The position numbers and the translations under genes were made by a program. The notes under the pieces were generated by a model that ran no database searches, had not been told where the DNA came from, and worked only from the letters and a program-made list of their open reading frames with translations. From Acidimicrobiia bacterium (GTDB lineage Bacteria; Actinomycetota; Acidimicrobiia; Spongiisociales; UBA11373), in assembly GCA_016932695.1 (NCBI GenBank), contig JAFGCH010000068.1:1-49196 (forward strand): a DNA stretch of 49,196 nt. Reading direction: 5' to 3'. Positions 34,773 through 42,338 of this stretch are shown one piece after another; within the stretch, counting starts at the first letter, position 1, and every line of letters begins with the position of its first letter.

Positions 34773-35848
34773 GACGAACGCCCCGGGGAAGCGCCGGCCG
34801 CCGCCTCCCGCAGGCCTTCGGCCAGGCGGGCCGCCACCTGATCCCAGGTGTACTCGGCGAGCACGCGGTCCCGTCCCGCCCGCCCCATCTCGCGGGCCCG
34901 AGCGGGATCATCGAGCAGCAGGCGCAGCCCCTCCTCCAGGGCGGCATCGTCGGGCACCACGTACCCGGTCACCCCGGGCACCACCGTCTCCGGAGAACCC
35001 CCCGAATCGCCGGCCAGCACCGGTAGCCCGCAGGCGGCAGCCTCCAGGAAGACCAGGCCCAGGCCCTCCATCTCGAGGCCGAACCAGCGCGAGCGGCAGG
35101 GCATGGCGAACACGGTCATCTGCCGGTAGAGGCCGGGGAGAGCCGACCAGGGCACCGCCACCTCCATGCGGGTCGGCACCCCGAGGCGAGCGGCGAGGCG
35201 GCGCAGATCCTGCTCGTCGCGGCCGGTACCCACCAACAGCAGGCTCACCTCGCGTCCCTCGGCCCGCAGCCGCGCCACCGCGCCCAGCACCCGGCGCTGC
35301 CCCTTGCGGGGGACGAACCGGCTCACGCAGCCCACCACCGCCTCTTCCGGCGGCTCTCCGGGGCTGAAGACGGCCTCCACTCCCGCCCCCAGGTAGTGCA
35401 CCGGGCGGCCGGCGAAGCGCTCTACCCGGCCCCGGGTGTAGCGGCTCACTCCGAAGAGGGCATCGGCGCGGCGCAGGGCATGCCGCAACGCCTGGCGCAG
35501 CCCGGGGACGGCCGCCGGCAGGAACACCTCGGCACCGTGGCAGATGACGGCGTAGGGCACGCCGGTGGCCCGCCGCAGCGCCGGCCCCATCAGCGCCAGG
35601 GGGTGAGGCGCACCAAAAAGCACCACGTCGGCCCCGAAGTCGGCCGCCTGCTCCGCCACCCAGCGCCGCACCGAGCGGGTGGGCCACATGAAGGGCCGGG
35701 GGTGGCGCACCACCCGGGAATCATCGCCCTCATCGGCCGGGGCCAGCACCCGCACCTCGCCCCAGAAGGCGGCCACCAGGTTGCCCAAGTACTGCTGGAT
35801 CCCGCCCGGCTTGGGGGGGTAGTCGTTGGTGACGAGGAGCACCCGCAC
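34769..35848 (-). CDS. GT4 glycosyltransferase, PimB-like
   Basis: A 359-residue GT-B enzyme. The N-terminus LLVTNDYPPKPGGIQQYLGNL closely matches mycobacterial PimB, the GDP-mannose-dependent mannosyltransferase that adds the second mannose to phosphatidylinositol mannosides. VICHGAEVFLPA, VGCVSRFVPRKGQ and the donor-site GLGLVFLEAAACGLPVLAGDSGG (E-x7-E) support retaining GT4 chemistry. The true sugar and acceptor are not proven. The GTG at 35848 follows the histidine phosphatase stop by 7 nt, and a TAGCCT hexamer overlapping that gene's end could be an internal promoter. Confidence 0.85.
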   Translation of the reverse strand: MRVLLVTNDYPPKPGGIQQYLGNLVAAFWGEVRVLAPADEGDDSRVVRHPRPFMWPTRSVRRWVAEQAADFGADVVLFGAPHPLALMGPALRRATGVPYAVICHGAEVFLPAAVPGLRQALRHALRRADALFGVSRYTRGRVERFAGRPVHYLGAGVEAVFSPGEPPEEAVVGCVSRFVPRKGQRRVLGAVARLRAEGREVSLLLVGTGRDEQDLRRLAARLGVPTRMEVAVPWSALPGLYRQMTVFAMPCRSRWFGLEMEGLGLVFLEAAACGLPVLAGDSGGSPETVVPGVTGYVVPDDAALEEGLRLLLDDPARAREMGRAGRDRVLAEYTWDQVAARLAEGLREAAAGASPGRSS

Positions 35849-35855
35849 GTTGGGC

Positions 35856-37076
35856 TCAGGCTACGCCGGTGTTGTAGTCGATGACGACGATGCCTTCCGG
35901 CCCCACCCGCAGGTGGGTGACGGAAGCGTTGCCCGGGCTCTCCAGCAGGTCCCGGGCCGCCGCCCCCAGGCCGAGGATCCCCCCAACGCAGGCCCGAATG
36001 GCCCCACCGTGGCTGAAGGCGAGCACCCGGGCCCCGGGGTGGGCGGCGGCGATCTCCTCCACCGCCCGGCGCATCCGGGCCGCCGCCCCTGCGGCCGTCT
36101 CCCCGGTGCGACCCCGGGGCTCATCCCCGCCGTGGACGTAGTTGGCCGCCCAGTCGTCGGGGAACAACCCCTGGATCTGCTCCGAGGTCAGACCCTCCCA
36201 GTTCCCGTAGGACATCTCGTGCAGGTCGGGGCGCACCGTGGGCTCCAGGCCCCGGCGGGTGCCGAAAGCGGCGGCGGTGAGACGGGCCCGCTGCAGGTGG
36301 CTGCTGTAGAGGTGGTCCACGGTGTCGTACCGAGCCGACAACTCCTCGCCCTGCTCCCGGCCGCGGGGGCTGAGCGGCCCGTCGGTGATGCCGTGCCAGA
36401 TGCCGACGGTGTTGGCCTCGCTCTCCCCATGGCGAGCCAAGCCCACCACCGTGGTCGCCCCGTCGGGAACCGGGGCCGTGCCCAGATGAGCGGCGTCGTT
36501 CAGGGACCGGACCCGCAGCCCGGAGCCCTCGTCCACCAGCACGGTGACGGCGGTGTTGTGGCCGTGCTCCAGAGGCCAGGGCCGCCCGCGAGCGCGGAAA
36601 CGCAGCAGTGCGGCGACCAGCGTGTGGATGGTGCCGCCGTGGGTCACTACCAGGGCCCGTTCTGCCGGGCGAAGGCGAGCGTGCAACGCGGCCAGGGCGC
36701 CGTCTACCCGGGCGCAGAAGCCGCCCCAGGTCTCCCCGCCGCCCATGGGAATGTCTTCGCCCGAAGCCAGGGCCTGCAGCTCGTCGGGATAGCGGCGGAA
36801 CACCTCCTCCCGGGTGAGGCCTTCCCAGCGGCCGATGTCCATCTCCCGCCAGGCCCGGTCGGAGTCGGCGCGCAGCCCGGCCGCCAGGGCGGTGGCCCGG
36901 GTCCGCTCCAGGTCGGACGCCAGCACCACGTCGAACGGGGTCCGGGCGAGGCGCTCCCCCACTGCGGCGGCTTGCAGCCGGCCGCGCTCGCTTAGGGCGG
37001 CGCTGCCCTGCCCCTGCCAGACGCCGGTGGCGTTGGCAGTGGTCTCTCCGTGGCGCACAAGCCAGATCTCAGTCAT
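35856..37076 (-). CDS. Tandem histidine phosphatase (two phosphoglycerate-mutase-like domains)
   Basis: A 406-residue fusion of two complete histidine-phosphatase domains. Domain 1 has LVRHGETTAN (catalytic H9), EMDIGRWEGLT and VVTHGGTIH (second His at 147). Domain 2 has LARHGESEAN (H216), EMSYGNWEGLT and AFSHGGAIR (H356). Both keep the phospho-accepting His, the RHG arginine and the distal His, so both should be active. Known relatives act on phosphoglycerate, alpha-ribazole phosphate, trehalose or other phosphoesters; the substrate is unknown. Fusions usually pair RNase H with one such domain; the double form here is less usual. Confidence 0.88.
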   Translation of the reverse strand: MTEIWLVRHGETTANATGVWQGQGSAALSERGRLQAAAVGERLARTPFDVVLASDLERTRATALAAGLRADSDRAWREMDIGRWEGLTREEVFRRYPDELQALASGEDIPMGGGETWGGFCARVDGALAALHARLRPAERALVVTHGGTIHTLVAALLRFRARGRPWPLEHGHNTAVTVLVDEGSGLRVRSLNDAAHLGTAPVPDGATTVVGLARHGESEANTVGIWHGITDGPLSPRGREQGEELSARYDTVDHLYSSHLQRARLTAAAFGTRRGLEPTVRPDLHEMSYGNWEGLTSEQIQGLFPDDWAANYVHGGDEPRGRTGETAAGAAARMRRAVEEIAAAHPGARVLAFSHGGAIRACVGGILGLGAAARDLLESPGNASVTHLRVGPEGIVVIDYNTGVA

Positions 37077-37089
37077 GGGTGCAGCCGCC

Positions 37090-37095
37090 TAGGCT
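37090..37095 (+). promoter_or_regulatory. Candidate -10 for the small membrane protein
   Basis: TAGGCT ends 9 nt before the GTG at 37105; the transcript would have almost no leader. Confidence 0.4.
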
Positions 37096-37104
37096 AACCC
37101 TGCC

Positions 37105-37317
37105 GTGACACCGTTCTGCCTCCTGGCTCAGGCCGAGGATTCCGGCTTTCGGCTGCCCGAAGGCCCCACAGAGTGGCTCCTCTGGGTCGGCTTCGCCGCG
37201 GTGATCACCGGCCTCTGGTGGGTAGTGCGCCGCACCCGGCGCCGCGCCCAAGACGAGTACTTCGCCCGCAAGCGGCAGGAGCAGGAGGAGCGCCGCCGTC
37301 GGCTCGGCGAGGATTGA
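37105..37317 (+). CDS. Small single-pass membrane protein
   Basis: 70 residues. A short N-terminus leads to a membrane helix (EWLLWVGFAAVITGLWWVV, about 23-41), followed by a highly charged, Arg/Glu-rich cytosolic helix (RRTRRRAQDEYFARKRQEQEERRRRL). It resembles the anchor-plus-helix plan of small scaffold or regulatory membrane proteins. It is convergent with the gene that ends the Trk operon. No family recognised; the clean topology and promoter-like hexamer argue that it is real. Confidence 0.6.
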   Translation: MTPFCLLAQAEDSGFRLPEGPTEWLLWVGFAAVITGLWWVVRRTRRRAQDEYFARKRQEQEERRRRLGED

Positions 37318-37336
37318 GACCGCGGGCCGGCCGCGC

Positions 37337-37903
37337 TCAGTCCTCCGCCCGGCGCCGCTTCGCTACCGCCACCGCCGCCGCCGCCCCCAACAGCCCGAAG
37401 CCCAGGAGGAGCGGGAGCCAGGGCATCTCTTCCTCGAGGGCCAGGGGCTCGTGGATCAGTTCCAGGTCGGTCACATCCAGATAGGACTCCCCGCCTCGGG
37501 CCGGGTCGTGATAACGCCAGACCCCGGTGGCTTCCACCACCGGGCCCCTGAGCCGGTAGCCGCCCGGCCGGTCGAAGCCGGGCCAGGCCTCGGAAGGGAT
37601 CCGCACCCCGATGCCCGCGTTCGCCCCGGCCAGGCTGCCCCCGCCGAGCAAGGGAGCTTCGGCGTAGGGGTCTCCATTCAGCTGGGTCCACACCGTGCCG
37701 TCGCGCCGCTCCCCGAAGTCGCCCACCAGCTCGCCCCGCACCACCACGGCCTCCCCGGCGTAGGCCGTCGGGTCGGCCAGCAACTCCGCCACCGTGACGG
37801 CGGCCGGGGCGGCGAACGCCGATCCGCCCGCGGTCGCCGCCGGCGCCGCGAGCCACAGCACCACCAAGGAGAGCAGCCAGGCCCGGGTCGAGCGGCGCCG
37901 CAT
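37337..37903 (-). CDS. Secreted, C-terminally membrane-anchored protein of the Trk operon
   Basis: 188 residues with a signal peptide (RRRSTRAWLLSLVVLWLAAPAATAGGSAFA), an extracytoplasmic domain rich in beta-strand (AVTVAELLADPTAYAGEAVVVRGELVG; YRLRGPVVEATGVWRYHD) that looks like an OB-fold, and a C-terminal helix (PWLPLLLGFGLLGAAAAVAVA) ending in RRRAED. The start is fused to the trkH stop (TGATG). A role as an accessory factor for potassium uptake is suggested only by this coupling. Confidence 0.7.
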   Translation of the reverse strand: MRRRSTRAWLLSLVVLWLAAPAATAGGSAFAAPAAVTVAELLADPTAYAGEAVVVRGELVGDFGERRDGTVWTQLNGDPYAEAPLLGGGSLAGANAGIGVRIPSEAWPGFDRPGGYRLRGPVVEATGVWRYHDPARGGESYLDVTDLELIHEPLALEEEMPWLPLLLGFGLLGAAAAVAVAKRRRAED

Positions 37904-39402
37904 CACTTCCCCCGCACCGCCGCCACGCAGAAGCCCAGCAGGGCGAACACCGCCACGAACTCCAGGCGGCCCAGCCACATCTGCAGGATGTAGGTGACTT
38001 CGAGAAGGATGGGCATGGACGGAGCGGCGACGCCGACCGACAGGCCCACATTGGCCGAGGCGCTGACCGACTCGAAGAGGGCGTCCTGTAGCGGATAGCC
38101 GTAGGCCAGCCCCACACCGGCGCCCAGGAGATACAGGGCCACGTAGAGCAGGGACACCAGCAGCACTGCCTGAGAAAGGGCAGGCGTGAGCCGCTTCGCC
38201 CCTCCCTGGAAGTACGCGTGGGATATCACTGCCTTGTCGGGGAGGAGCACCAGCTTGATCTGGTTCTTGAGCATGCGCAGCGCCAGGCCCACCCGCAGCG
38301 ACTTCACCCCGCCGGCGGTGGAGGAGGCCATACCACCCAGGGCCATGGCCAAGGCCACCCCGCCGAAGGCCAGCCCTCCCCAGCGGACGAGCTCGGACGA
38401 GGGGACGGTGGCGAAGCCGGTCCCGGTATGGGCCGAAAGCACATGGAACAAGCCCTGCCGTGCCAGAGAGGGAACGCTCCGGTACACGCCCAGGACCGCC
38501 AGCCCCAAGAAGGCGAGGGTGGCGGTGAGCAGCAACGTGAAGGCCAGGGTCCGCGTCTCCAGGTTGCGCAGAGAGCTCCAGCGCCGCGGACCGCGCCATA
38601 GGGCGTAGTGCAGCCCGAAGCTCATGGCGCCCGCCACCATGAACACGGCGGTGGCCGCCTCGAAGACCGCCGAGTGGTAGTAGCCGATGCTGGTGCTCTG
38701 CGGGGTGAAGCCCCCGGTGTCGAAGCCGGCGAAGAAGACCAGCAATCCATGGAAGAGGGAGCGCACGGGGGAGAACCCGAGGGTGAAGTAGGCCACCGAT
38801 CCCAGTACCACGACCCCGAACAGCAGGTGGACCACACTCGCCCACCAGATGAACCGCCCGGTCGAGGCCACCGAGGGCAGGAATCGTTCTTCGCGCGCCT
38901 CCCCGTAGAACAGGCTCAAGCCCACCCCGCCGGCGAAGACCGACACCGCAGCCAGCACGATCCCCTGGCCCCCCATGAACTGCAGCAGATGCCGCCAGAA
39001 GTTGAGGGAGGGAGCCAGGTGATCGAGGTCCTGAAGGAGCGACAGGCCGGTGGTCGTGAGGCCGCTCATGGCATCGAAATACGCATCGAGCGGGCTGCCG
39101 AAGTGGCCGCTGAGCGCCAAGGGAAGCGACCCCAGGGCGGGCACGATCAGCCAGGTGAGGGCGGCTACGACCATCCCGTGGCTCCAGTCGAGGCGGTGCT
39201 CGCCGGGCGGGCGCGAGGAAGCCAGCACGCCCAGCAGGGCGAACGCCCCGGCGGTCAGCACGAAGGAAGACACCGGGGCCCACTCCCGCCCTATCAGGGC
39301 CCAGGCCAGGGGAAGCCCCAGGAAGGCGCCCGCGACCAGCAACACCCGCCCCAGGTAGTAGGAGATGATGCGGAAGTCCTGGACGTCCGGCCGGACCAGC
39401 AT
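37903..39402 (-). CDS. trkH: Trk-type potassium uptake protein TrkH
   Basis: A 499-residue membrane translocation subunit. Four pore-loop/selectivity-filter segments are recognisable: SGLTTTGLS, GFDTGGFTP, HTGTGFATV and SASANVGLS, each with the filter Gly. The membrane segments between them fit the MPM architecture, and MGGMASSTAGGVKSLRV is a strong family motif. It imports K+ under control of the cytosolic TrkA RCK proteins encoded upstream. ATG at 39402 shares TGATG with the stop of the 47-residue gene. Confidence 0.94.
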   Translation of the reverse strand: MLVRPDVQDFRIISYYLGRVLLVAGAFLGLPLAWALIGREWAPVSSFVLTAGAFALLGVLASSRPPGEHRLDWSHGMVVAALTWLIVPALGSLPLALSGHFGSPLDAYFDAMSGLTTTGLSLLQDLDHLAPSLNFWRHLLQFMGGQGIVLAAVSVFAGGVGLSLFYGEAREERFLPSVASTGRFIWWASVVHLLFGVVVLGSVAYFTLGFSPVRSLFHGLLVFFAGFDTGGFTPQSTSIGYYHSAVFEAATAVFMVAGAMSFGLHYALWRGPRRWSSLRNLETRTLAFTLLLTATLAFLGLAVLGVYRSVPSLARQGLFHVLSAHTGTGFATVPSSELVRWGGLAFGGVALAMALGGMASSTAGGVKSLRVGLALRMLKNQIKLVLLPDKAVISHAYFQGGAKRLTPALSQAVLLVSLLYVALYLLGAGVGLAYGYPLQDALFESVSASANVGLSVGVAAPSMPILLEVTYILQMWLGRLEFVAVFALLGFCVAAVRGK

Positions 39403-39545
39403 CAGGCCACCAGCAGGATCAGCCCGGCCAGAGCCAGTGCTGCCGCTACCAGGAATCCCACGATCACCACCTCGAGAGCGAGGCCCCATGCCTCCCCGGC
39501 GGCCTCGCGCAGCAGGCCGCGGCGGCGGCGGGCCTCAGCGCTCAT
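39402..39545 (-). CDS. 47-residue single-helix membrane protein inside the trk operon
   Basis: The ATG at 39545 opens 47 codons ending in a TGA that overlaps the trkH ATG (TGATG). The start overlaps the trkA stop (ATGAGCGCTGA). The protein has a basic N-terminus (MSAEARRRRGLLREAAGEA) and one hydrophobic helix (LEVVIVGFLVAAALALAGL, then ILLVA) that reaches the C-terminus. This recalls KdpF-sized subunits of potassium transport systems, but I know of no such subunit for Trk. Overlap at both ends, correct membrane design and operon position make translation likely. Confidence 0.7.
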   Translation of the reverse strand: MSAEARRRRGLLREAAGEAWGLALEVVIVGFLVAAALALAGLILLVA

Positions 39546-40215
39546 GGTCGCCGGGGACGATCGTCCGATGCAGGGCGGCGCGCACCTCGGACTCCTGAGC
39601 CACCGCCGTCACCACCAGAACCCGGTCGCCGGGGCGGATGACCGTGGCGCCGCGGGGGATCTCCACCTCTCCCCCTTCCCCTTCGCGAGTCACCGCCACC
39701 AGGACCGTCTGCGGAGGCAGGCCCAGGTCGACCACCCGGCGGGGCGAGGCCTCGGCTCCCACTTCGGCTTCGATGAGGCTGATACGCCCCCGCGCCAGCA
39801 GGGCGATCCTCTCCAGGTGCAGGAAGTCGATCTCCCGGGAGATGAGCTGGCTGATCAAGTCGGTGACCGCCACTACCGGGATGCCGAGGGCATCGAACGT
39901 CGCCCGATTGCGCGGGTCGTTCAGCCGGGCCAGCACCCGCTTGGCGCCGAGGGTCTCGGCCAGTTCGCAGGCGGTCAGGTTCACCTCGTCCTGGCCGGTG
40001 AGCGCCAACAGCCAGTCGGCCCGCGCCACCTCGGCGTCCTTGAGGATGCTCATGCTGGTCCCATCCCCCACCAGCACCAGGGCCTCCACCGACTCGGCGA
40101 GCTCGCGGGCCACTTCGGCATTGCCCTCGGCCACGGTGACGGCGTGGCCTCCTTCGGCCAACTCCCGAGCGAGGTGGCGGCCGATCTTGCCCGCCCCGAT
40201 GATGATGATCCTCAC
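39535..40215 (-). CDS. trkA: TrkA family potassium channel regulatory protein (second copy)
   Basis: A 226-residue RCK protein. The Rossmann domain starts MRIIIIGAGKIGRHLAREL with the acidic residue at the end of the second strand (VTVAEGN). GDGTSMSILKDAEVARADWLLALT and the C-terminal RCK_C domain (PRRVVDLGLPPQTVLVAVTREG; IRPGDRVLVVTA) are complete. It should bind NAD(H) or ATP and gate TrkH. The GTG start overlaps the first trkA gene as GTGA. Two separate half-length TrkA proteins replace the single double-length TrkA of enterobacteria. Confidence 0.92.
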   Translation of the reverse strand: MRIIIIGAGKIGRHLARELAEGGHAVTVAEGNAEVARELAESVEALVLVGDGTSMSILKDAEVARADWLLALTGQDEVNLTACELAETLGAKRVLARLNDPRNRATFDALGIPVVAVTDLISQLISREIDFLHLERIALLARGRISLIEAEVGAEASPRRVVDLGLPPQTVLVAVTREGEGGEVEIPRGATVIRPGDRVLVVTAVAQESEVRAALHRTIVPGDHER

Positions 40216-40877
40216 GGTTCTTCCCCGCTCTCGGCGGCCAGGAAGCGGCGGACGCGAGAGGCCACGCCGCGGCGCACCGCCGCCGCCACCAGGTCGCCCG
40301 GCTGCAGCGCATCGGAAGAGCCGGGGATCAGCACGGTTCCGTTGCGCTGCACGGCCGCCACGCGCAGCGCCCCCTCAACCTCTAGGTCGGCCACGGTGTG
40401 CCCGGCGGCACCGGCTCCGAGCACTATCTCCACCACCTGGACGTTGCCGTCGGGGAACTCCAGGTGGTAGGCAAACTCCGGCTCGTGGACCCGCTCCACC
40501 AGCACCCGGGAAACCAGTTTGGCGGTGGGCACGAAGTCCACTGCCAGTGCCCGGTAGGCCGCCTCACGGGCCGGGTCGTCGAGGCGGGCGATGGCCCGGG
40601 GGACGCCGAACACCCGCTCCGCCAGTTGCACTGCCATGAGGTTGGCGTTGTCGCTCGGGGTGAGGGCCAGGAAGACATCCGCTTCCTCGATCCCGGCGGC
40701 CCGCAGGGCATCGACGTCGTAGGTCACTCCCACATGCACGGTGCCGTCGAAGGTCCGTCCCAGCAGCTCGAAGGCCTCCTCCGACTCGTCGAGGAGAGAG
40801 ACGTCGTCACCCAAGGCGCTCAGCGCCTGGGCCACCTCACGGCCCACCCTTCCCGAACCGGCGATGACGACCCGCAT
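40212..40877 (-). CDS. trkA: TrkA family potassium channel regulatory protein (first copy)
   Basis: A 221-residue RCK protein beginning MRVVIAGSGRVGREVAQAL, with LLDESEEAFELLG for nucleotide binding and GVTYDVDALRAAGIEEADVFLAL. The C-terminal RCK_C part (AGHTVADLEVEGALRVAAVQRNG; LQPGDLVAAAV) is intact. It diverges enough from the second copy to suggest a heteromeric ring. The ATG at 40877 is the first of the operon and lies 12 nt after a TACAAT hexamer, so the mRNA leader would be only a few bases. Confidence 0.92.
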   Translation of the reverse strand: MRVVIAGSGRVGREVAQALSALGDDVSLLDESEEAFELLGRTFDGTVHVGVTYDVDALRAAGIEEADVFLALTPSDNANLMAVQLAERVFGVPRAIARLDDPAREAAYRALAVDFVPTAKLVSRVLVERVHEPEFAYHLEFPDGNVQVVEIVLGAGAAGHTVADLEVEGALRVAAVQRNGTVLIPGSSDALQPGDLVAAAVRRGVASRVRRFLAAESGEEP

Positions 40878-40889
40878 TAGCCGGACGCG

Positions 40890-40940
40890 ATTGTAGGTAC
40901 CACCCCGCCCGCCGTACGGCGGCCGCACCCCCGTTAGCCT
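40890..40940. promoter_or_regulatory. Divergent promoters of the trk operon and nhaA
   Basis: Minus-strand TACAAT (40890-40895) serves trkA; plus-strand TAGCCT (40935-40940) lies 6 nt before the nhaA GTG. The whole intergenic region is 69 nt, so K+ import and Na+/H+ exchange may share control. Confidence 0.5.
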
Positions 40941-40946
40941 GGTGGG

Positions 40947-42302
40947 GTGCCGGAAGATCGCCTGCACCGCACCTGGCTGAACTCGGACCGGTTCCTGCCG
41001 CGGCGGTTCCTCCGCCCCGCGCTGCGCTTCACCCGGGTGGAGGCGGCCGGCGGCCTGGTGCTCCTCGTGGCGACGGCGGCCGCTCTGGTCTGGGCCAACC
41101 TTCCGGGGGGAGAGTCCTACGCCCGGTTCTGGGCGACCCCGGTGGACTTCACCCTGGGGGCCTTGTCCCTGCACGAGACCCTGCACGGCCTGGTGGGCGA
41201 TGGGCTGATGACCATCTTCTTCTTCGTGGTGGGGCTCGAGATCAAGCGCGAACTGGTGCGTGGCGAGTTGCGCGACCCGAGGACGGCGGCGCTGCCCGTT
41301 TTCGCCGCCCTGGGAGGCATGATCGGCCCGGCCGTCATCTACCTCGCGGTAGTGGGCGGCGGCGAGGCGGCGCGGGGCTGGGCCATCCCGGTAGCCACCG
41401 ACATCGCCTTCTCCCTCGGAGTGCTGTCGCTACTGGGACCACGCGTCCCCGTCGGCGCCCGGCTGTTCTTGCTGACCCTGGCCATCGCCGACGACATCGG
41501 GGGCATTGTGGTCATCGCCGTGGCATACACCACCGACCTCCGGCTCTGGTGGCTACTCGCCTCCCTGGGCGCTCTCGCCCTGGTGGGCGCAGCCAATCGC
41601 GCCGGGATCCGCTCGCTGGCCTTCTACGGCACAGCGGCCTTCGCCGCCTGGTTCTGCCTGCTGGAATCCGGCGTCCACGCCACCCTGAGCGGGGTAGCCC
41701 TGGCCCTCCTGACGCCGGCCCGTTCCCTCTATTCCGACGAGGAATACCGCGATCGTGCCCGGCGCACCCTGGCGGGGCACCGGGCCAGCTCGCTGGCCCC
41801 CTTCGGCCTAGAACGCCTGGATGAGGACGCCCTCACCCTGGCCATGGTGGCCCGGGAGTCGGTAGCGCCGCTCGACCGCATGGAGCGGGCCCTGCACCCG
41901 TGGAGCTCTTTCCTGGTGGTGCCCCTGTTCGCCCTGGCCAACGCCGGGGTGCGCCTTGCCGGGATCGACCTGGGGGCCGCCGCCCTCCACCCGGTCGCCC
42001 TAGGGACCGCCTTGGGGCTGCTTGCCGGCAAGCTGGTCGGCATCTCGGCTTTCACCTGGGTGGCGGTGCGCCTGCGGTGGGGGCGCCTGCCCAGTCTCAC
42101 CACCTGGCGCCACATCGTCGGGGTTGCCGCCGTCGCCGGCATCGGCTTCACCGTGGCCCTCTTCATCGACGGGCTCGCCTTCAGCGACCCCCTGCTTGCC
42201 GATCGGGCCAAGTTGGGCATCTTCGCCGGGTCGATCCTCGCCGGGGTGCTCGGCTACCTGGTCCTGCGCCTGGCCCCGGCGCCCCCAGGGGAGTCGAGCT
42301 AG
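40947..42302 (+). CDS. nhaA: Na+/H+ antiporter NhaA
   Basis: A 451-residue antiporter with about 12 membrane segments. The signature TDIAFSLG (151-158) and the paired ion-binding Asp D182-D183 (IADDIGG) are conserved. FFFVVGLEIKRELVRGELRD near residue 92 and the C-terminal VAGIGFTVALFIDGLAF are also typical. The middle loop (YSDEEYRDRARRTLAGHRA) is longer than in E. coli. It exports Na+ in exchange for H+. The GTG start is 6 nt after TAGCCT and lacks a leader. It diverges from the trk operon, tying Na+ export to K+ import. Confidence 0.95.
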   Translation: MPEDRLHRTWLNSDRFLPRRFLRPALRFTRVEAAGGLVLLVATAAALVWANLPGGESYARFWATPVDFTLGALSLHETLHGLVGDGLMTIFFFVVGLEIKRELVRGELRDPRTAALPVFAALGGMIGPAVIYLAVVGGGEAARGWAIPVATDIAFSLGVLSLLGPRVPVGARLFLLTLAIADDIGGIVVIAVAYTTDLRLWWLLASLGALALVGAANRAGIRSLAFYGTAAFAAWFCLLESGVHATLSGVALALLTPARSLYSDEEYRDRARRTLAGHRASSLAPFGLERLDEDALTLAMVARESVAPLDRMERALHPWSSFLVVPLFALANAGVRLAGIDLGAAALHPVALGTALGLLAGKLVGISAFTWVAVRLRWGRLPSLTTWRHIVGVAAVAGIGFTVALFIDGLAFSDPLLADRAKLGIFAGSILAGVLGYLVLRLAPAPPGESS

Positions 42303-42324
42303 AAGCACAACCGCTACCCCTGGG

Positions 42325-42330
42325 TAGAGT
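42325..42330 (+). promoter_or_regulatory. Candidate -10 for the LCP gene
   Basis: TAGAGT ends 8 nt before the GTG at 42339, directly after the nhaA stop; a leaderless transcript is likely. Confidence 0.45.
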
Positions 42331-42338
42331 CGGCGGGC

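Noticed and set aside
35849-35863. TAGCCT before the PimB-like gene as a firm leaderless promoter
   Set aside because: The hexamer is part of the last sense codons and stop of the preceding gene, so its presence may be coincidental; kept only as a possible internal promoter.
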